A DNA stretch of 64,000 nucleotides, taken from an uncultured Synechococcus sp. Its GTDB lineage: Bacteria > Cyanobacteriota > Cyanobacteriia > Phormidesmidales > Phormidesmidaceae. Below, piece after piece: positions 55,166-63,268 of the stretch. Position numbers and translations under genes: made by a program. Positions within the stretch are counted from its first letter, which is position 1. Each line of letters opens with the position of its first letter. The notes below the pieces were generated by a model. The model made no database searches and was not told the origin of the DNA. It worked only from the letters and a program-made list of their open reading frames with translations. Location of the stretch: NCBI GenBank assembly GCA_937911865.1, contig CALDSK010000024.1, positions 1 through 64,000 of the forward strand, read 5' to 3'.

Positions 55166-55194
55166 GGGAGAGAACAGCTGTTCTCTCCCTTTTT
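55166..55194 (+). terminator. Palindromic terminator of the DUF4278 gene
   Basis: A 24-nt perfect palindrome, GGGAGAGAACAG and its complement (55166-55189), is followed at once by TTTTT. Confidence 0.95.
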
Positions 55195-55371
55195 GCTACG
55201 TAGACTATGGAATTTTGATAATTCTCATCGGTTAGGCCGGTTTCGCTTGATAGAAAGCGGTACGCTTTGCCCACACTGGTAAAAGGATAGCTAGAACCAG
55301 TTCGGATACGCTAAGGGACTGGTTTGAGCCTATTTTCGGCCTATGTTGATGAGGGGCATTAAAAAGACGCG

Positions 55372-55818
55372 ATGGGTATTTTCAATAAAGTGTTTAAGGC
55401 TGAAGCTGAAAACAAGATGGCGATGAATTCGGCTGAAGCCTTTGCCGCGATTTGTTTGGTTGCGATCGCCTCTGATGGCTATCTCTCTGACTCTGAAGAA
55501 GCCGAGATGAATATGCGATTGAGCCGCATGAGGCTGTTCAAAGATGCGACTGAAGACAGCCTGGCCCGTATGAAGGCTTACCTGATAGAAGGTCTAAAAA
55601 AGCATGGCCCTAATGAATTAGTTAAGAGTGCCAAAGCTTCGCTGCCGCCCAATTTGGCACCCACTGCTTTTACCCTTGCCGTCGATTTAGTATTTGCAGA
55701 CGGTACGGTCTCTAGAGAAGAGCAGGCTTTTATTGACGATCTGCGCCAGCTGCTGCAAATCTCAGATAGTCTGGCGCTTAAAGTCGTTGAGGTGATAACG
55801 ATTAAGAATCAGGGCTGA
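55372..55818 (+). CDS. TerB-like protein
   Basis: 148 residues, all-helical. Two acidic metal-binding-type segments, ASDGYLSDSEEAEM (about 33-46) and FADGTVSREEQAFI (about 113-126), are the TerB pattern. TerB proteins are linked to tellurite resistance and membrane stress complexes. No other ter genes are nearby, so a general stress role is more likely. Start is the ATG giving MGIFNKVFK. Confidence 0.88.
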   Translation: MGIFNKVFKAEAENKMAMNSAEAFAAICLVAIASDGYLSDSEEAEMNMRLSRMRLFKDATEDSLARMKAYLIEGLKKHGPNELVKSAKASLPPNLAPTAFTLAVDLVFADGTVSREEQAFIDDLRQLLQISDSLALKVVEVITIKNQG

Positions 55819-55866
55819 TGCTTGCTGCTAATGCTTAGCGATCGCTCCTGAAGCATAATTCTAGAA

Positions 55867-56649
55867 TTAGTTGAGAGGCGTTTTGCCTGGAACTCCAACG
55901 GCCCTTGGAAAATCATTCGACGTTGGCATGTCTTTATAAATAAACAAACAGTGTCGAATGCCCTGAGTAATTGGGGTTTCCCAGTCTTGTAAGTCAGTCA
56001 GTTCGCCGCCTAACAGTTCAATCACTGGGACGATCTCTTCGGTGTCATCTGTAGTCCACTGGCCTCGGTAAATGACGGCCTGCCCGCCGACTTTTAGCAA
56101 CGGCAGGACGTACTCAGCGCAGGTTGCTGTTTTTCCCACCGCGCGGATCAAGGCAAGATCGTATTGCTCTCGGTGAGCGGGGTCTCTACCCAATGCTTCG
56201 GCGCGGGTGGCTAGACAGGTAGCCGGAATCCCGATGGTTTGGCAGAGCGTTTGAAGAAACTGAATTTTTTTGCGGGTGGAATCTACCAGGGTGAGCGAGA
56301 TAGATTCGGCTGGGGTAGAGAGTGCGATCGCTACCGGAATCCCTGGAAATCCACCGCCTGTTCCGATATCAACAATCCGTAGCGGCGCAGTCTTATGACT
56401 ATCCTCGGCGTCTGCCTCGTCCGATTCTGCGGTCATATCTGCTAGCCATGGCGCGATGCCGCTGAGCGAATCCCACAGATGCTTTTCCCAAAAATCGTCA
56501 GGCTCGGTAATACGCGTCAAGTTTAGCTGCTGGTTACCAATCAAAATCTGCTCATAAAGCTGTTGGAAGAGGGCCTGTTGAGTGTCGCTTGGCTGCCACT
56601 GAAGGCTGCTTTGCCAAAGATCGAGATGAAGAGGAAGCGTTGCGAGCAT
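55867..56649 (-). CDS. rsmG: 16S rRNA (guanine527-N7)-methyltransferase
   Basis: 260 residues. AdoMet motif IVDIGTGGGFPGIPVAI (about 93-109), STRKKIQFLQ, and RAEALGR with the ALIRAVGK segment match RsmG (GidB). It methylates G527 of 16S rRNA; loss gives low-level streptomycin resistance in other bacteria. The N-terminus contains an acidic insertion (ESDEADAEDSHK) not usual for the family. Confidence 0.95.
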   Translation of the reverse strand: MLATLPLHLDLWQSSLQWQPSDTQQALFQQLYEQILIGNQQLNLTRITEPDDFWEKHLWDSLSGIAPWLADMTAESDEADAEDSHKTAPLRIVDIGTGGGFPGIPVAIALSTPAESISLTLVDSTRKKIQFLQTLCQTIGIPATCLATRAEALGRDPAHREQYDLALIRAVGKTATCAEYVLPLLKVGGQAVIYRGQWTTDDTEEIVPVIELLGGELTDLQDWETPITQGIRHCLFIYKDMPTSNDFPRAVGVPGKTPLN

Positions 56650-56745
56650 TGCCTTGCGAGTAAACTATGGAAATTAAATGGAAAGCGGGAAATCAAGAAG
56701 AAAAATGAGAGAAGCTCAAAAGATCGGACTTTTCGCGGCTCCCGC

Positions 56746-57414
56746 TCAGCGAGCTGAAGAGGGATGACGCTGTCGTAGTTCCTCTAAGTTGGCAACACTG
56801 AGCTGACCATGCTCGATAGTCCAGCCGTGATCGGCAATGTCAACCAGATCTTCCGCATCGTGAGAAACAATCAGCAGGCTCCACTCTTGCTTGAGCTTGG
56901 CCAGTAAACTGACTAGCTGCTGGCGCATTGACCAGTCAAGTCCGGCGGTTGGTTCATCTAGCAGCAGTAAATAGGGCTGGCGAATCAGCTGAACGGCCAA
57001 AGCCAGACGTCTTTGCTGTCCTCCGCTCAGCTGCTGCGGAGAAGCCTGAAGGGAGAGATCGCCTAGTCCCACTGATTGTAAGGCTTCGTAAACGCGATCT
57101 GAGCTGAGTTCAGGGTGGCCTAGCCGGAGCTCTTCAAACAGCGTGTGACCGCAGAAATGGCGTTCGGGAAACTGGAAGACCAACCCACCGAGCTGCTGAA
57201 GGGCGTCTGGTAGTAAGGTCTGTTCTCGCCAAAGAATTTTGCCGCTGGTAGGCGTGGCGAGTCCTGCGAGCAGTTCGAGTAGCGTGCTTTTCCCCGACCC
57301 ACTGGGCCCAATGATTAGACCCAGCTGCTTGGGTGCAAGGTCGAAAGAAATGTCTTTGAGAATAGGGGTAGGCGTCGCTGTTGGGTGATATCCAATATCG
57401 CGCAGGTGAAGCAT
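56746..57414 (-). CDS. ECF/cobalt-type ABC transporter ATPase
   Basis: 222 residues from the ATG at 57412-57414 (MLHLRDIGY); an upstream GTG adds 8. Walker A GPSGSGKS (about 35-42), FQFPERHFCGHTL Q-loop, LSGGQQRR signature, LLLDEPTAGLD Walker B and VSHD switch. The Q-loop with PERHF is typical of EcfA-type ATPases, which power vitamin or metal uptake; cyanobacterial and plastid relatives are often encoded alone, as here. Its membrane partner is not in the window. Confidence 0.85.
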   Translation of the reverse strand: MLHLRDIGYHPTATPTPILKDISFDLAPKQLGLIIGPSGSGKSTLLELLAGLATPTSGKILWREQTLLPDALQQLGGLVFQFPERHFCGHTLFEELRLGHPELSSDRVYEALQSVGLGDLSLQASPQQLSGGQQRRLALAVQLIRQPYLLLLDEPTAGLDWSMRQQLVSLLAKLKQEWSLLIVSHDAEDLVDIADHGWTIEHGQLSVANLEELRQRHPSSAR

Positions 57415-57484
57415 TTTATATTCCGATTTTGCAACCACGCAGAACTGTATAGTGCATAGGAGTATTGGTGTTAGGCAAGTGACT

Positions 57485-57931
57485 ATGCAGGTTCAGTTTC
57501 GTGAGTGTGACTTTTTCAATTTGTGGATATGGCTTGAGTTCGATACCGTACCATCGATTGCCGAACAACAGTATGTGGAAGAAATTTTCAACTCCTGGTT
57601 TTTTATGGGCAAGCTGGGCGGCTTTAATGCTGAGAATATCCAGGTGCAAGAGACGGGGGTCGATATTAGCTACTTTAACTACGATGAGGAAGAATCGGAG
57701 CGATCGCTGCTTTCACTCATGCACAATATGGGCGAAGTAGAATTCAAAGGCCTGTGGAGTCGCTGCTGGTTTGACTTAGGCACGACAGATGCCCTAGCGC
57801 TCGACGTCTTGATCAACACCATGCGTCAGTTCAGCAAAGACTATGTCGAAATTCGCCAGATTATCATTGGGGGCGAAAACGAAGACTGGCCGACGCCGAC
57901 CGAAAACCCTGAAGCAGCGTTTCCAGATTAG
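57485..57931 (+). CDS. DUF3531 family protein
   Basis: 148 residues from the ATG at 57485 (MQVQFRECDFFNLWIWLEF); a start at 57452 is unlikely. Conserved cyanobacterial/plastid family; FNSWFFMGKLGGFNAENIQV and RCWFDLGTTDALALDVL are its strongest blocks. Soluble, acidic, no catalytic motif seen. Function unknown. Likely the first gene of the rightward group with the Nudix, cyclase-like and MscS genes, though 72 bp of repeats separate it. Confidence 0.82.
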   Translation: MQVQFRECDFFNLWIWLEFDTVPSIAEQQYVEEIFNSWFFMGKLGGFNAENIQVQETGVDISYFNYDEEESERSLLSLMHNMGEVEFKGLWSRCWFDLGTTDALALDVLINTMRQFSKDYVEIRQIIIGGENEDWPTPTENPEAAFPD

Positions 57932-57957
57932 TGGATACCGGGAGCGAAGTGAGAAAT

Positions 57958-58008
57958 GCCCAGTGGAAAACAGGGCCCAGTGGAAAAAAGGGCCTAGTGA
58001 AAAATGTC
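57958..58008. repeat. Three 17-bp tandem units ending in the Nudix start codon
   Basis: GCCCAGTGGAAAACAGG (57958), GCCCAGTGGAAAAAAGG (57975) and a diverged third copy (57992) that contains the ATG at 58004. The ribosome-binding region is therefore made of repeats. Confidence 0.88.
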
Positions 58009-58444
58009 TAAGAAGAAAAAGCGAATTCGGCCGATTGCGCTAGGGTTGATTGAGCATGAGGGACATGTCTTTGTCAGCCCTGGTAAAGATCCTAAAACTG
58101 AGGAACCGTTCTATCGGTTTCTAGGTGGCGGAATTGATTTTGGTGAGACGAGCGCAGCGGCATTGGCCAGAGAATTTGTTGAAGAGATTGAAGCCGCGCT
58201 CACTGATATAGAGTACTTGAGCTGCCTGGACAATATTTTTGTCTACGACGGCAAGCCCGGCCACGAACTTATTCAGCTGTTTCGCGCTCGGTTTGCCGAT
58301 CGGCGCTTTTATGCGCTAGACAAAACGTTCCCGCTAGTAGAGGGCGATCTGATTAAGACGGCCTGTTGGATCGAAACGGCCCGCATTTTTAGCGGCGAGT
58401 ATCGATTGGTGCCAGAGAGCTGCATTCAGTATCTTGCTCGGTGA
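58004..58444 (+). CDS. Nudix hydrolase
   Basis: 146 residues. The Nudix box is GGIDFGE, 7 residues, then REFVEEIEA (about 46-69): it fits GX5EX7REUXEEXGU except that the late Gly is Glu. The metal-binding Glu residues are present, so hydrolysis of a nucleoside diphosphate derivative is plausible. The basic N-terminus (SKKKKRIRP) could bind nucleic acid. Its stop overlaps the start of the cyclase-like gene (GTGA, 4 nt), implying translational coupling. Confidence 0.88.
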   Translation: MSKKKKRIRPIALGLIEHEGHVFVSPGKDPKTEEPFYRFLGGGIDFGETSAAALAREFVEEIEAALTDIEYLSCLDNIFVYDGKPGHELIQLFRARFADRRFYALDKTFPLVEGDLIKTACWIETARIFSGEYRLVPESCIQYLAR

Positions 58445-60594
58445 CAGACAAAAAAAGCTCAGTGACAGAAAGAAAGGGGTTTGGCGTGCGGGGCTTTAAT
58501 CGTTTAAGCATTCAGTCAAAGCTGATGACGATGCTACTAGCCGTCAGTATTGGCTCGATTGTTGTGATTGCCTACGAGGGTTACCGCAGCGGTCGCCTGG
58601 CCATTCGAGACAGCGTGGTAGAGCGACTCGTTAGCCTCAGAGGGGCAAAAGCAAGCCAGATTGAAGAATACTTTCGCTCTTTGCGCGGGGAAATGACCGT
58701 GTTGGGCAAGAACCCCAGCACGGCTATGGCCATGAAAGAGCTGTCCACCGCGTTTAGCTCAGTTTTAAGTGAGTCTAAGTCGATTGATGCGGCTAGCGTG
58801 GACGGTCTGCGGCGATTTTATCGAGATGAGTTTTCTCCTCGCCTGGCAGAAAACTCAGGGCAGCCGGTGAACGCAGACACGTTTTTGCCATCCTCTATTT
58901 TGGCACGCTACCTTCAGTACGAATACATTGCAGATAATGCCAACGATATTGGTGAAAAGCAAAAGCTAGACGATGCTGGTGATGGCAGTACCTACAGTCA
59001 GTTTCACAATCGCTATCACCCTATTTTTAGAGATATTGTCGATGAGTTTGGCTACTACGACCTGTTCTTGATTGATAACGATGGCAATGTCGTTTACTCG
59101 GTTTATAAAGAGGTCGACTTTGCAACGAGCCTACTGCTGGGCCCCTACGCTCGCTCTAGCCTGGCAGATGCCTACCGCGACGCGCAAAAGCAAAATAGCG
59201 GCTATGTGGCGATCGCAGATTTTAGCTTCTATGACCCTTCTTACGGTGCGCCTGCGGCCTTCATGGCGACCCCAATTTATGAAGAGACTGAGCTACTAGG
59301 CGTGCTAGCGGTTCAGGTGCCAGTGGATGAAATGAACGGAGTCATGACTGACGACGGCAACTGGCGTCAAAATGGGCTAGGAGAAACGGGCGAATCTTTT
59401 TTGGTCGGTTCAGATTTGACACTGCGTTCAGATTCGCGGGTGCTGATTGAAGACCCTAGCACCTATATAGAGGCGCTGCGCAATCAGCAGGTCGGTGAGG
59501 AAGAGTTGGCGATTGTCGAAGCTATGCAGACCTCGGTACTTAACCAAAAGGCGACCAGTGAGGCTGTACAAAAGGCTTTTGAAGGGAAGAACGGCGTAGA
59601 TACAGTGACTAACTATCTGGGCCGCAGGGTGATCAGCGCCTATGCCCCGCTCGATATTAGAGGGGTGGACTGGGCGCTGGTGGCGGAGATTGATGAAGCC
59701 GAAATTTTTGCGCCGATTGCCGTGTTTGCCTGGCGAGTGCTAGCCGCCTCGGCAGGACTGGTGCTGTTAATTACGCTGGCCTCCCTCTGGCTAGCTCGCG
59801 CTTTCTTGAAGCCTGTTAACCTGTTGGGCGACGGCTTTCAGCGCTTGAGCAAAGGCCATAAAGAGGTGGTGGTGCCGATCCTGGCAAATGACGAGCTAGG
59901 TGAGCTGGCCAGATCGTTTAATCGTATGGTGATCAAGAACCGAAAGACGAATGAGCTGGTGTCTCAGAAAACCCAGGAAACAGAGTCTTTGCTGCTCAAC
60001 ATGTTTCCAGAGTCGGTGGCGAAGCGGCTGAAGAAAGGGGACAGCGCGATCGCTGATGAAGCCGAAAGTGTCACCGTTGTCTTTGCTAACGTGCTGAACT
60101 TTCAAAAGCTGACCTACGAGCTGAAACCTAAAAAAGCGATCGCTATCCTCAACGAGGTCGTCAGTGCGTTAGATGAATCCACCCACGCTCACGGCATCGA
60201 AAAAATCAAAACGACGGGTAGTGAATATCTGGCCGTCAGCGGTCTTTCGGTCGCCAGGTTAGACCATGCCAAGCGCGTCATTGACTTTGCCATAGAAGCG
60301 ATTCGGATTGTGAGCCAAGTCAACCGAGAGCACGGTACCGACTTGCGTCTGCGGGTGGGTGTGCACACTGGCAGCGTCATGGCAGGTACGGTCGGCAGCC
60401 AGCGGCTAATTTACGACGTATGGGGAGATACGGTCGTGACCGCTCACTATGTGCAGAGTGAGGCCGCGCCGGACAGCATTTTTGTGAGTAAGGCGGTTGT
60501 TAACAGCCTGGTTGATATCTATGAGTTTGAGCCAGAAGGGGACATACGGCTCAAAAACGATGAAAAGGTTGCTATTTTTCGAGTTAAAACCTGA
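58441..60594 (+). CDS. Membrane receptor with HAMP and degenerate class III cyclase domain
   Basis: 717 residues from GTG 58441. A first helix (about 27-45), a large extracytoplasmic Cache-like sensor (about 46-425), a second helix (about 430-452), HAMP (about 453-505) and a C-terminal class III adenylate/guanylate cyclase fold (about 540-715). Both metal Asp are replaced: FAN (Asn550) for FAD, and TGSEY (Ser594) for GDxY. The transition-state Asn and Arg are Val666 and Tyr670 (WGDTVVTAHY). The substrate-reading Lys590 and Asp659 remain. It probably does not make cyclic nucleotides but may bind one or signal by shape. An MscS channel gene follows after 61 bp. Confidence 0.88.
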   Translation: MTDKKSSVTERKGFGVRGFNRLSIQSKLMTMLLAVSIGSIVVIAYEGYRSGRLAIRDSVVERLVSLRGAKASQIEEYFRSLRGEMTVLGKNPSTAMAMKELSTAFSSVLSESKSIDAASVDGLRRFYRDEFSPRLAENSGQPVNADTFLPSSILARYLQYEYIADNANDIGEKQKLDDAGDGSTYSQFHNRYHPIFRDIVDEFGYYDLFLIDNDGNVVYSVYKEVDFATSLLLGPYARSSLADAYRDAQKQNSGYVAIADFSFYDPSYGAPAAFMATPIYEETELLGVLAVQVPVDEMNGVMTDDGNWRQNGLGETGESFLVGSDLTLRSDSRVLIEDPSTYIEALRNQQVGEEELAIVEAMQTSVLNQKATSEAVQKAFEGKNGVDTVTNYLGRRVISAYAPLDIRGVDWALVAEIDEAEIFAPIAVFAWRVLAASAGLVLLITLASLWLARAFLKPVNLLGDGFQRLSKGHKEVVVPILANDELGELARSFNRMVIKNRKTNELVSQKTQETESLLLNMFPESVAKRLKKGDSAIADEAESVTVVFANVLNFQKLTYELKPKKAIAILNEVVSALDESTHAHGIEKIKTTGSEYLAVSGLSVARLDHAKRVIDFAIEAIRIVSQVNREHGTDLRLRVGVHTGSVMAGTVGSQRLIYDVWGDTVVTAHYVQSEAAPDSIFVSKAVVNSLVDIYEFEPEGDIRLKNDEKVAIFRVKT

Positions 60595-60655
60595 GCTTTC
60601 GAAATGGATAATCAGAACGTAGTCCTCATGCAAAAGACATAACCAAAAAAACGCT

Positions 60656-62137
60656 ATGGCTGTATCGCTCGCAGATGGATGGCTGCCTTGGGGCCTTGGC
60701 CTGATGGTAGGGTTTCCGCTACTGATGGTGGGACTCAGTGAACTGATCTTAAAGCTTGATCGGCGTCAGCACCCGATGCTGAAAGTTGTAAAAGAGCTGA
60801 GAAACTGGGTGTTTCCTATATCGGCGCTGTTTTTTCTGCTGACGAAAGTCCTGCAATTTAGCCAGTCTACGCTGCCGATTCAGATTGTTGAAACCTTTGC
60901 CTGGGTTGCGCTGATTGTCGCAGCGCTTTCATTTGTGAATATTTTGCTGTTTACCGGGGCAAAGCCTGGGACCTGGCAAGATGACATGCCAAAGCTATTT
61001 CGTGACCTAGTACGCACTGTGCTGATCGCAGTGGGTATTGCCATTGTCCTGAGCGCGGTCTTTGGCGTCGATCTTCAAGGTGCATTTACGGCCTTAGGCG
61101 TCAGCGGTATTATTCTGGGTCTTGCGCTGCAAGATACGCTGGGCAATTTGTTTTCTGGTGTTGCCCTGCTGTTTGAGCGGCCTTTTGATATTGGCGACTG
61201 GTTAGAGATAGATGGCCGAATTGGCAAGGTTATTGAAGTAAATTGGCGCTCTGTTCACATTGTGACGCGAAATCTCGATCAGCTGGTTGTGCCGAACTCG
61301 GCGCTAGCTGGTGCGGTAATTCACAACTTTAATAAGCCCACGCCCCAGCATAGAGAAAATATCAGCATGGGCTTTTCTTATAGCGATGCGCCCAATAAGG
61401 TAAAGCGGGTAATGCGCGAAGTGGCCTTGAGTACCAAAGGCGTTTTGGAACAACCCGCCCCCATCGTTCACACTATTTCGTACGATGACAGCTCCATTGG
61501 CTATCAGATCCGTCTATTTTTAGCTGACTATGCTCAGGTGCCCGCGATTCGCGACGAATTTACAACGCGTGTTTGGTACGCGGCTAGGCGCAATGGGCTT
61601 TCTATTCCGTTTCCTATTCGCGATGTGTACCATCACCATACGCCCAAGCTGACAGCTGATGAACCTTTACGACGGCTGGCTAGCTATATGAAATCGCTGC
61701 CGACGCTAGCGATCATTAATGATGAGGTGCTAGAAGATATGGCAAGTCAGGCGCGGCTCGCTCACTTTGGTGTGGGAGAATCGGCAATTTGCCAGGGGCA
61801 AGAGAATGTGAAGGTGCATTTTGTGTTGGCAGGCCGGGCGATCGCCACGGCCCAAGATACCAAGGGCAAGCAGCACACCATCGCCGAACAGACCCGTCGC
61901 GACTTCTTTGGCTACTCCGCCATTTTGGCCAACGAACCTACCCCCATGACGGTGACCGCCGCAGAAGATCTAGAAGTGTTGATTTTAGAAATTGACGCTG
62001 TGCAGAAGATGCTAAATAGGACCCCGCGCTTCTCTCAGCAGCTCGGGGCGGTGATTGAGGCACGGCAAAGTAAGCTGAGAGAAATTAATCCTGTTCAGCA
62101 TCAGAATGGTTCTTTGCTGTCTAAAGCGCGCGCTTAG
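60656..62137 (+). CDS. MscS-type mechanosensitive channel with cyclic-nucleotide-binding-like domain
   Basis: 493 residues. Four or so hydrophobic helices, the pore-lining ALGVSGIILGLALQDTLGN (about 140-158), and the MscS beta domain GDWLEIDGRIGKV, VPNSALAG. A C-terminal domain (about 365-485) has the cNMP-binding fold (GESAICQGQENVKVHFVLAG), but the phosphate cassette reads FFGYSAILANEPTPMTV (417-433): the conserved Glu is Tyr420 and the Arg is Thr429. cAMP/cGMP binding is therefore doubtful. The position after a cyclase-like receptor suggests a paired function. The stop overlaps a convergent gene by 4 nt. Confidence 0.9.
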   Translation: MAVSLADGWLPWGLGLMVGFPLLMVGLSELILKLDRRQHPMLKVVKELRNWVFPISALFFLLTKVLQFSQSTLPIQIVETFAWVALIVAALSFVNILLFTGAKPGTWQDDMPKLFRDLVRTVLIAVGIAIVLSAVFGVDLQGAFTALGVSGIILGLALQDTLGNLFSGVALLFERPFDIGDWLEIDGRIGKVIEVNWRSVHIVTRNLDQLVVPNSALAGAVIHNFNKPTPQHRENISMGFSYSDAPNKVKRVMREVALSTKGVLEQPAPIVHTISYDDSSIGYQIRLFLADYAQVPAIRDEFTTRVWYAARRNGLSIPFPIRDVYHHHTPKLTADEPLRRLASYMKSLPTLAIINDEVLEDMASQARLAHFGVGESAICQGQENVKVHFVLAGRAIATAQDTKGKQHTIAEQTRRDFFGYSAILANEPTPMTVTAAEDLEVLILEIDAVQKMLNRTPRFSQQLGAVIEARQSKLREINPVQHQNGSLLSKARA

Positions 62138-62763
62138 CGATTGCGAAGAACGTACGATACAGGCTTTGGTTCTTTGAGAGACGCAGCGGAAGATAGAAAT
62201 TGCGATCGCACCAAAGAAACACCTGCGCCCATAACCCCAAGCGAAAAAACGACACCGATGGCAAGTAATGCGACCTTTAGCTCCGCTACGCTGTGTGCAC
62301 TGTTGAACGCCGGATCGCGAGCCACTATGGATTTAATTGGCCGTGTCAGCACCTGAACGGCGGGTGACATTGATGCCCGCTGTAGTACTGCTTGTAGAGT
62401 CGTTGGCTGAGGCGGTTGAGGTGCTCTAGAAAGAGCGCTAGCCGATAGGCTAACTGATAGGCTGACTACGGCGATCCCCTCATCTGTAAGCGTGTCCGCA
62501 GCCTCAGCATCAACAATCTGTTTCACGACAGCAACCTTTTGCCAGCTGGGTGAAAACTTACCGTAGAAGCTTAGCTGAGACTTGAGCAAAAGCGCGCTTT
62601 TTGTAGTCAACGTAGGCGTACAGAAAATAATTTCACGGTCGGTGAGAATGTCTACTGTTCCGTCACTATCGCCGACTGGCACATCAATAGAAACACTGCG
62701 CCCTTCTTGTTTCAGCTGCGCCGCGTAAGCTTCTTTGATCTCTACACCTGTCAGAAGAGCCAT
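62134..62763 (-). CDS. Membrane protein with PD-(D/E)XK-like domain lacking catalytic residues
   Basis: 209 residues. The first 100 residues resemble the small PD-(D/E)XK-like pattern: TVDILTDREIIF (about 36-47), a long ALLLKSQLSFYGKFSP helix and a VAVV strand, but the usual E-x-K after the second strand is missing (IIFCTP). One hydrophobic helix lies at about 167-188, and the rest is low-complexity. The family is not recognised; the fold call is inference. It converges on the MscS gene with a 4-nt overlap of stop codons. Confidence 0.6.
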   Translation of the reverse strand: MALLTGVEIKEAYAAQLKQEGRSVSIDVPVGDSDGTVDILTDREIIFCTPTLTTKSALLLKSQLSFYGKFSPSWQKVAVVKQIVDAEAADTLTDEGIAVVSLSVSLSASALSRAPQPPQPTTLQAVLQRASMSPAVQVLTRPIKSIVARDPAFNSAHSVAELKVALLAIGVVFSLGVMGAGVSLVRSQFLSSAASLKEPKPVSYVLRNR

Positions 62764-63268
62764 TGTTTAGGCACAACTCCGCTACCGTACGATGTGCCTA
62801 AATTACAGTGTGAAGAACAGGTGAAGCAGTGTTTCGCGTCACTACCTGTCAGTACACAAACCAATTTGGAAAATCCGTTAGCCTGCCTCCTTGGTCTGTT
62901 GATATACGGCCATCATCAGCGTATTTACTGCTTCTTAGCGAAAGTCATCGTTATTCATTGAGCGGGTAATTTTTATTCGTTTCCTTGATACGACCATTGA
63001 TTCCACTAGCAAAAACTGACGAAATTTGAGCACGATGCAGGCTTGCTTCAACGCGCGCTCCGCACATACCTGCTGTAAGTGTCTCCTCGACAGCGTAGAG
63101 AACATCTCATGTGTATCGTTAGTCTTTCCCAACCCGAATGATCCGTTTGGTCGAATTAAAGTGGAATTTTTGACATAAAATTCCACTTGGTCGAATTGAA
63201 GTGGAATTTTTGACATAAAATTCCACTTGGTCGAATTGAAGTGGAATTTTTGGAGTGCTATTTGACAG
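62764..63268. other. 505-bp intergenic region before fic
   Basis: It holds the promoters of the leftward 62134-62763 gene and of fic. The right end is filled by 40-bp hairpin repeats (63147-63253). The remainder has no gene-like frame, and the leftward frame over 62935-63333 owes part of its length to the repeats. Confidence 0.6.
63147..63253. repeat. 2.7 tandem 40-bp hairpin repeats upstream of fic
   Basis: Units at 63147-63186 and 63187-63226 and a partial one to about 63253. Each full unit has AAGTGGAATTTT pairing with AAAATTCCACTT around TGACAT, a 12-bp stem. Copies 1 and 2 differ by one base. The last partial copy ends 16 bp before the fic ATG. Tandem palindromes here suggest repressor operators or an attenuator. 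Confidence 0.92.

Noticed and set aside
63147..63253. CRISPR-like tandem repeats
   Set aside because: The units are contiguous with no unique spacers and no cas genes nearby.
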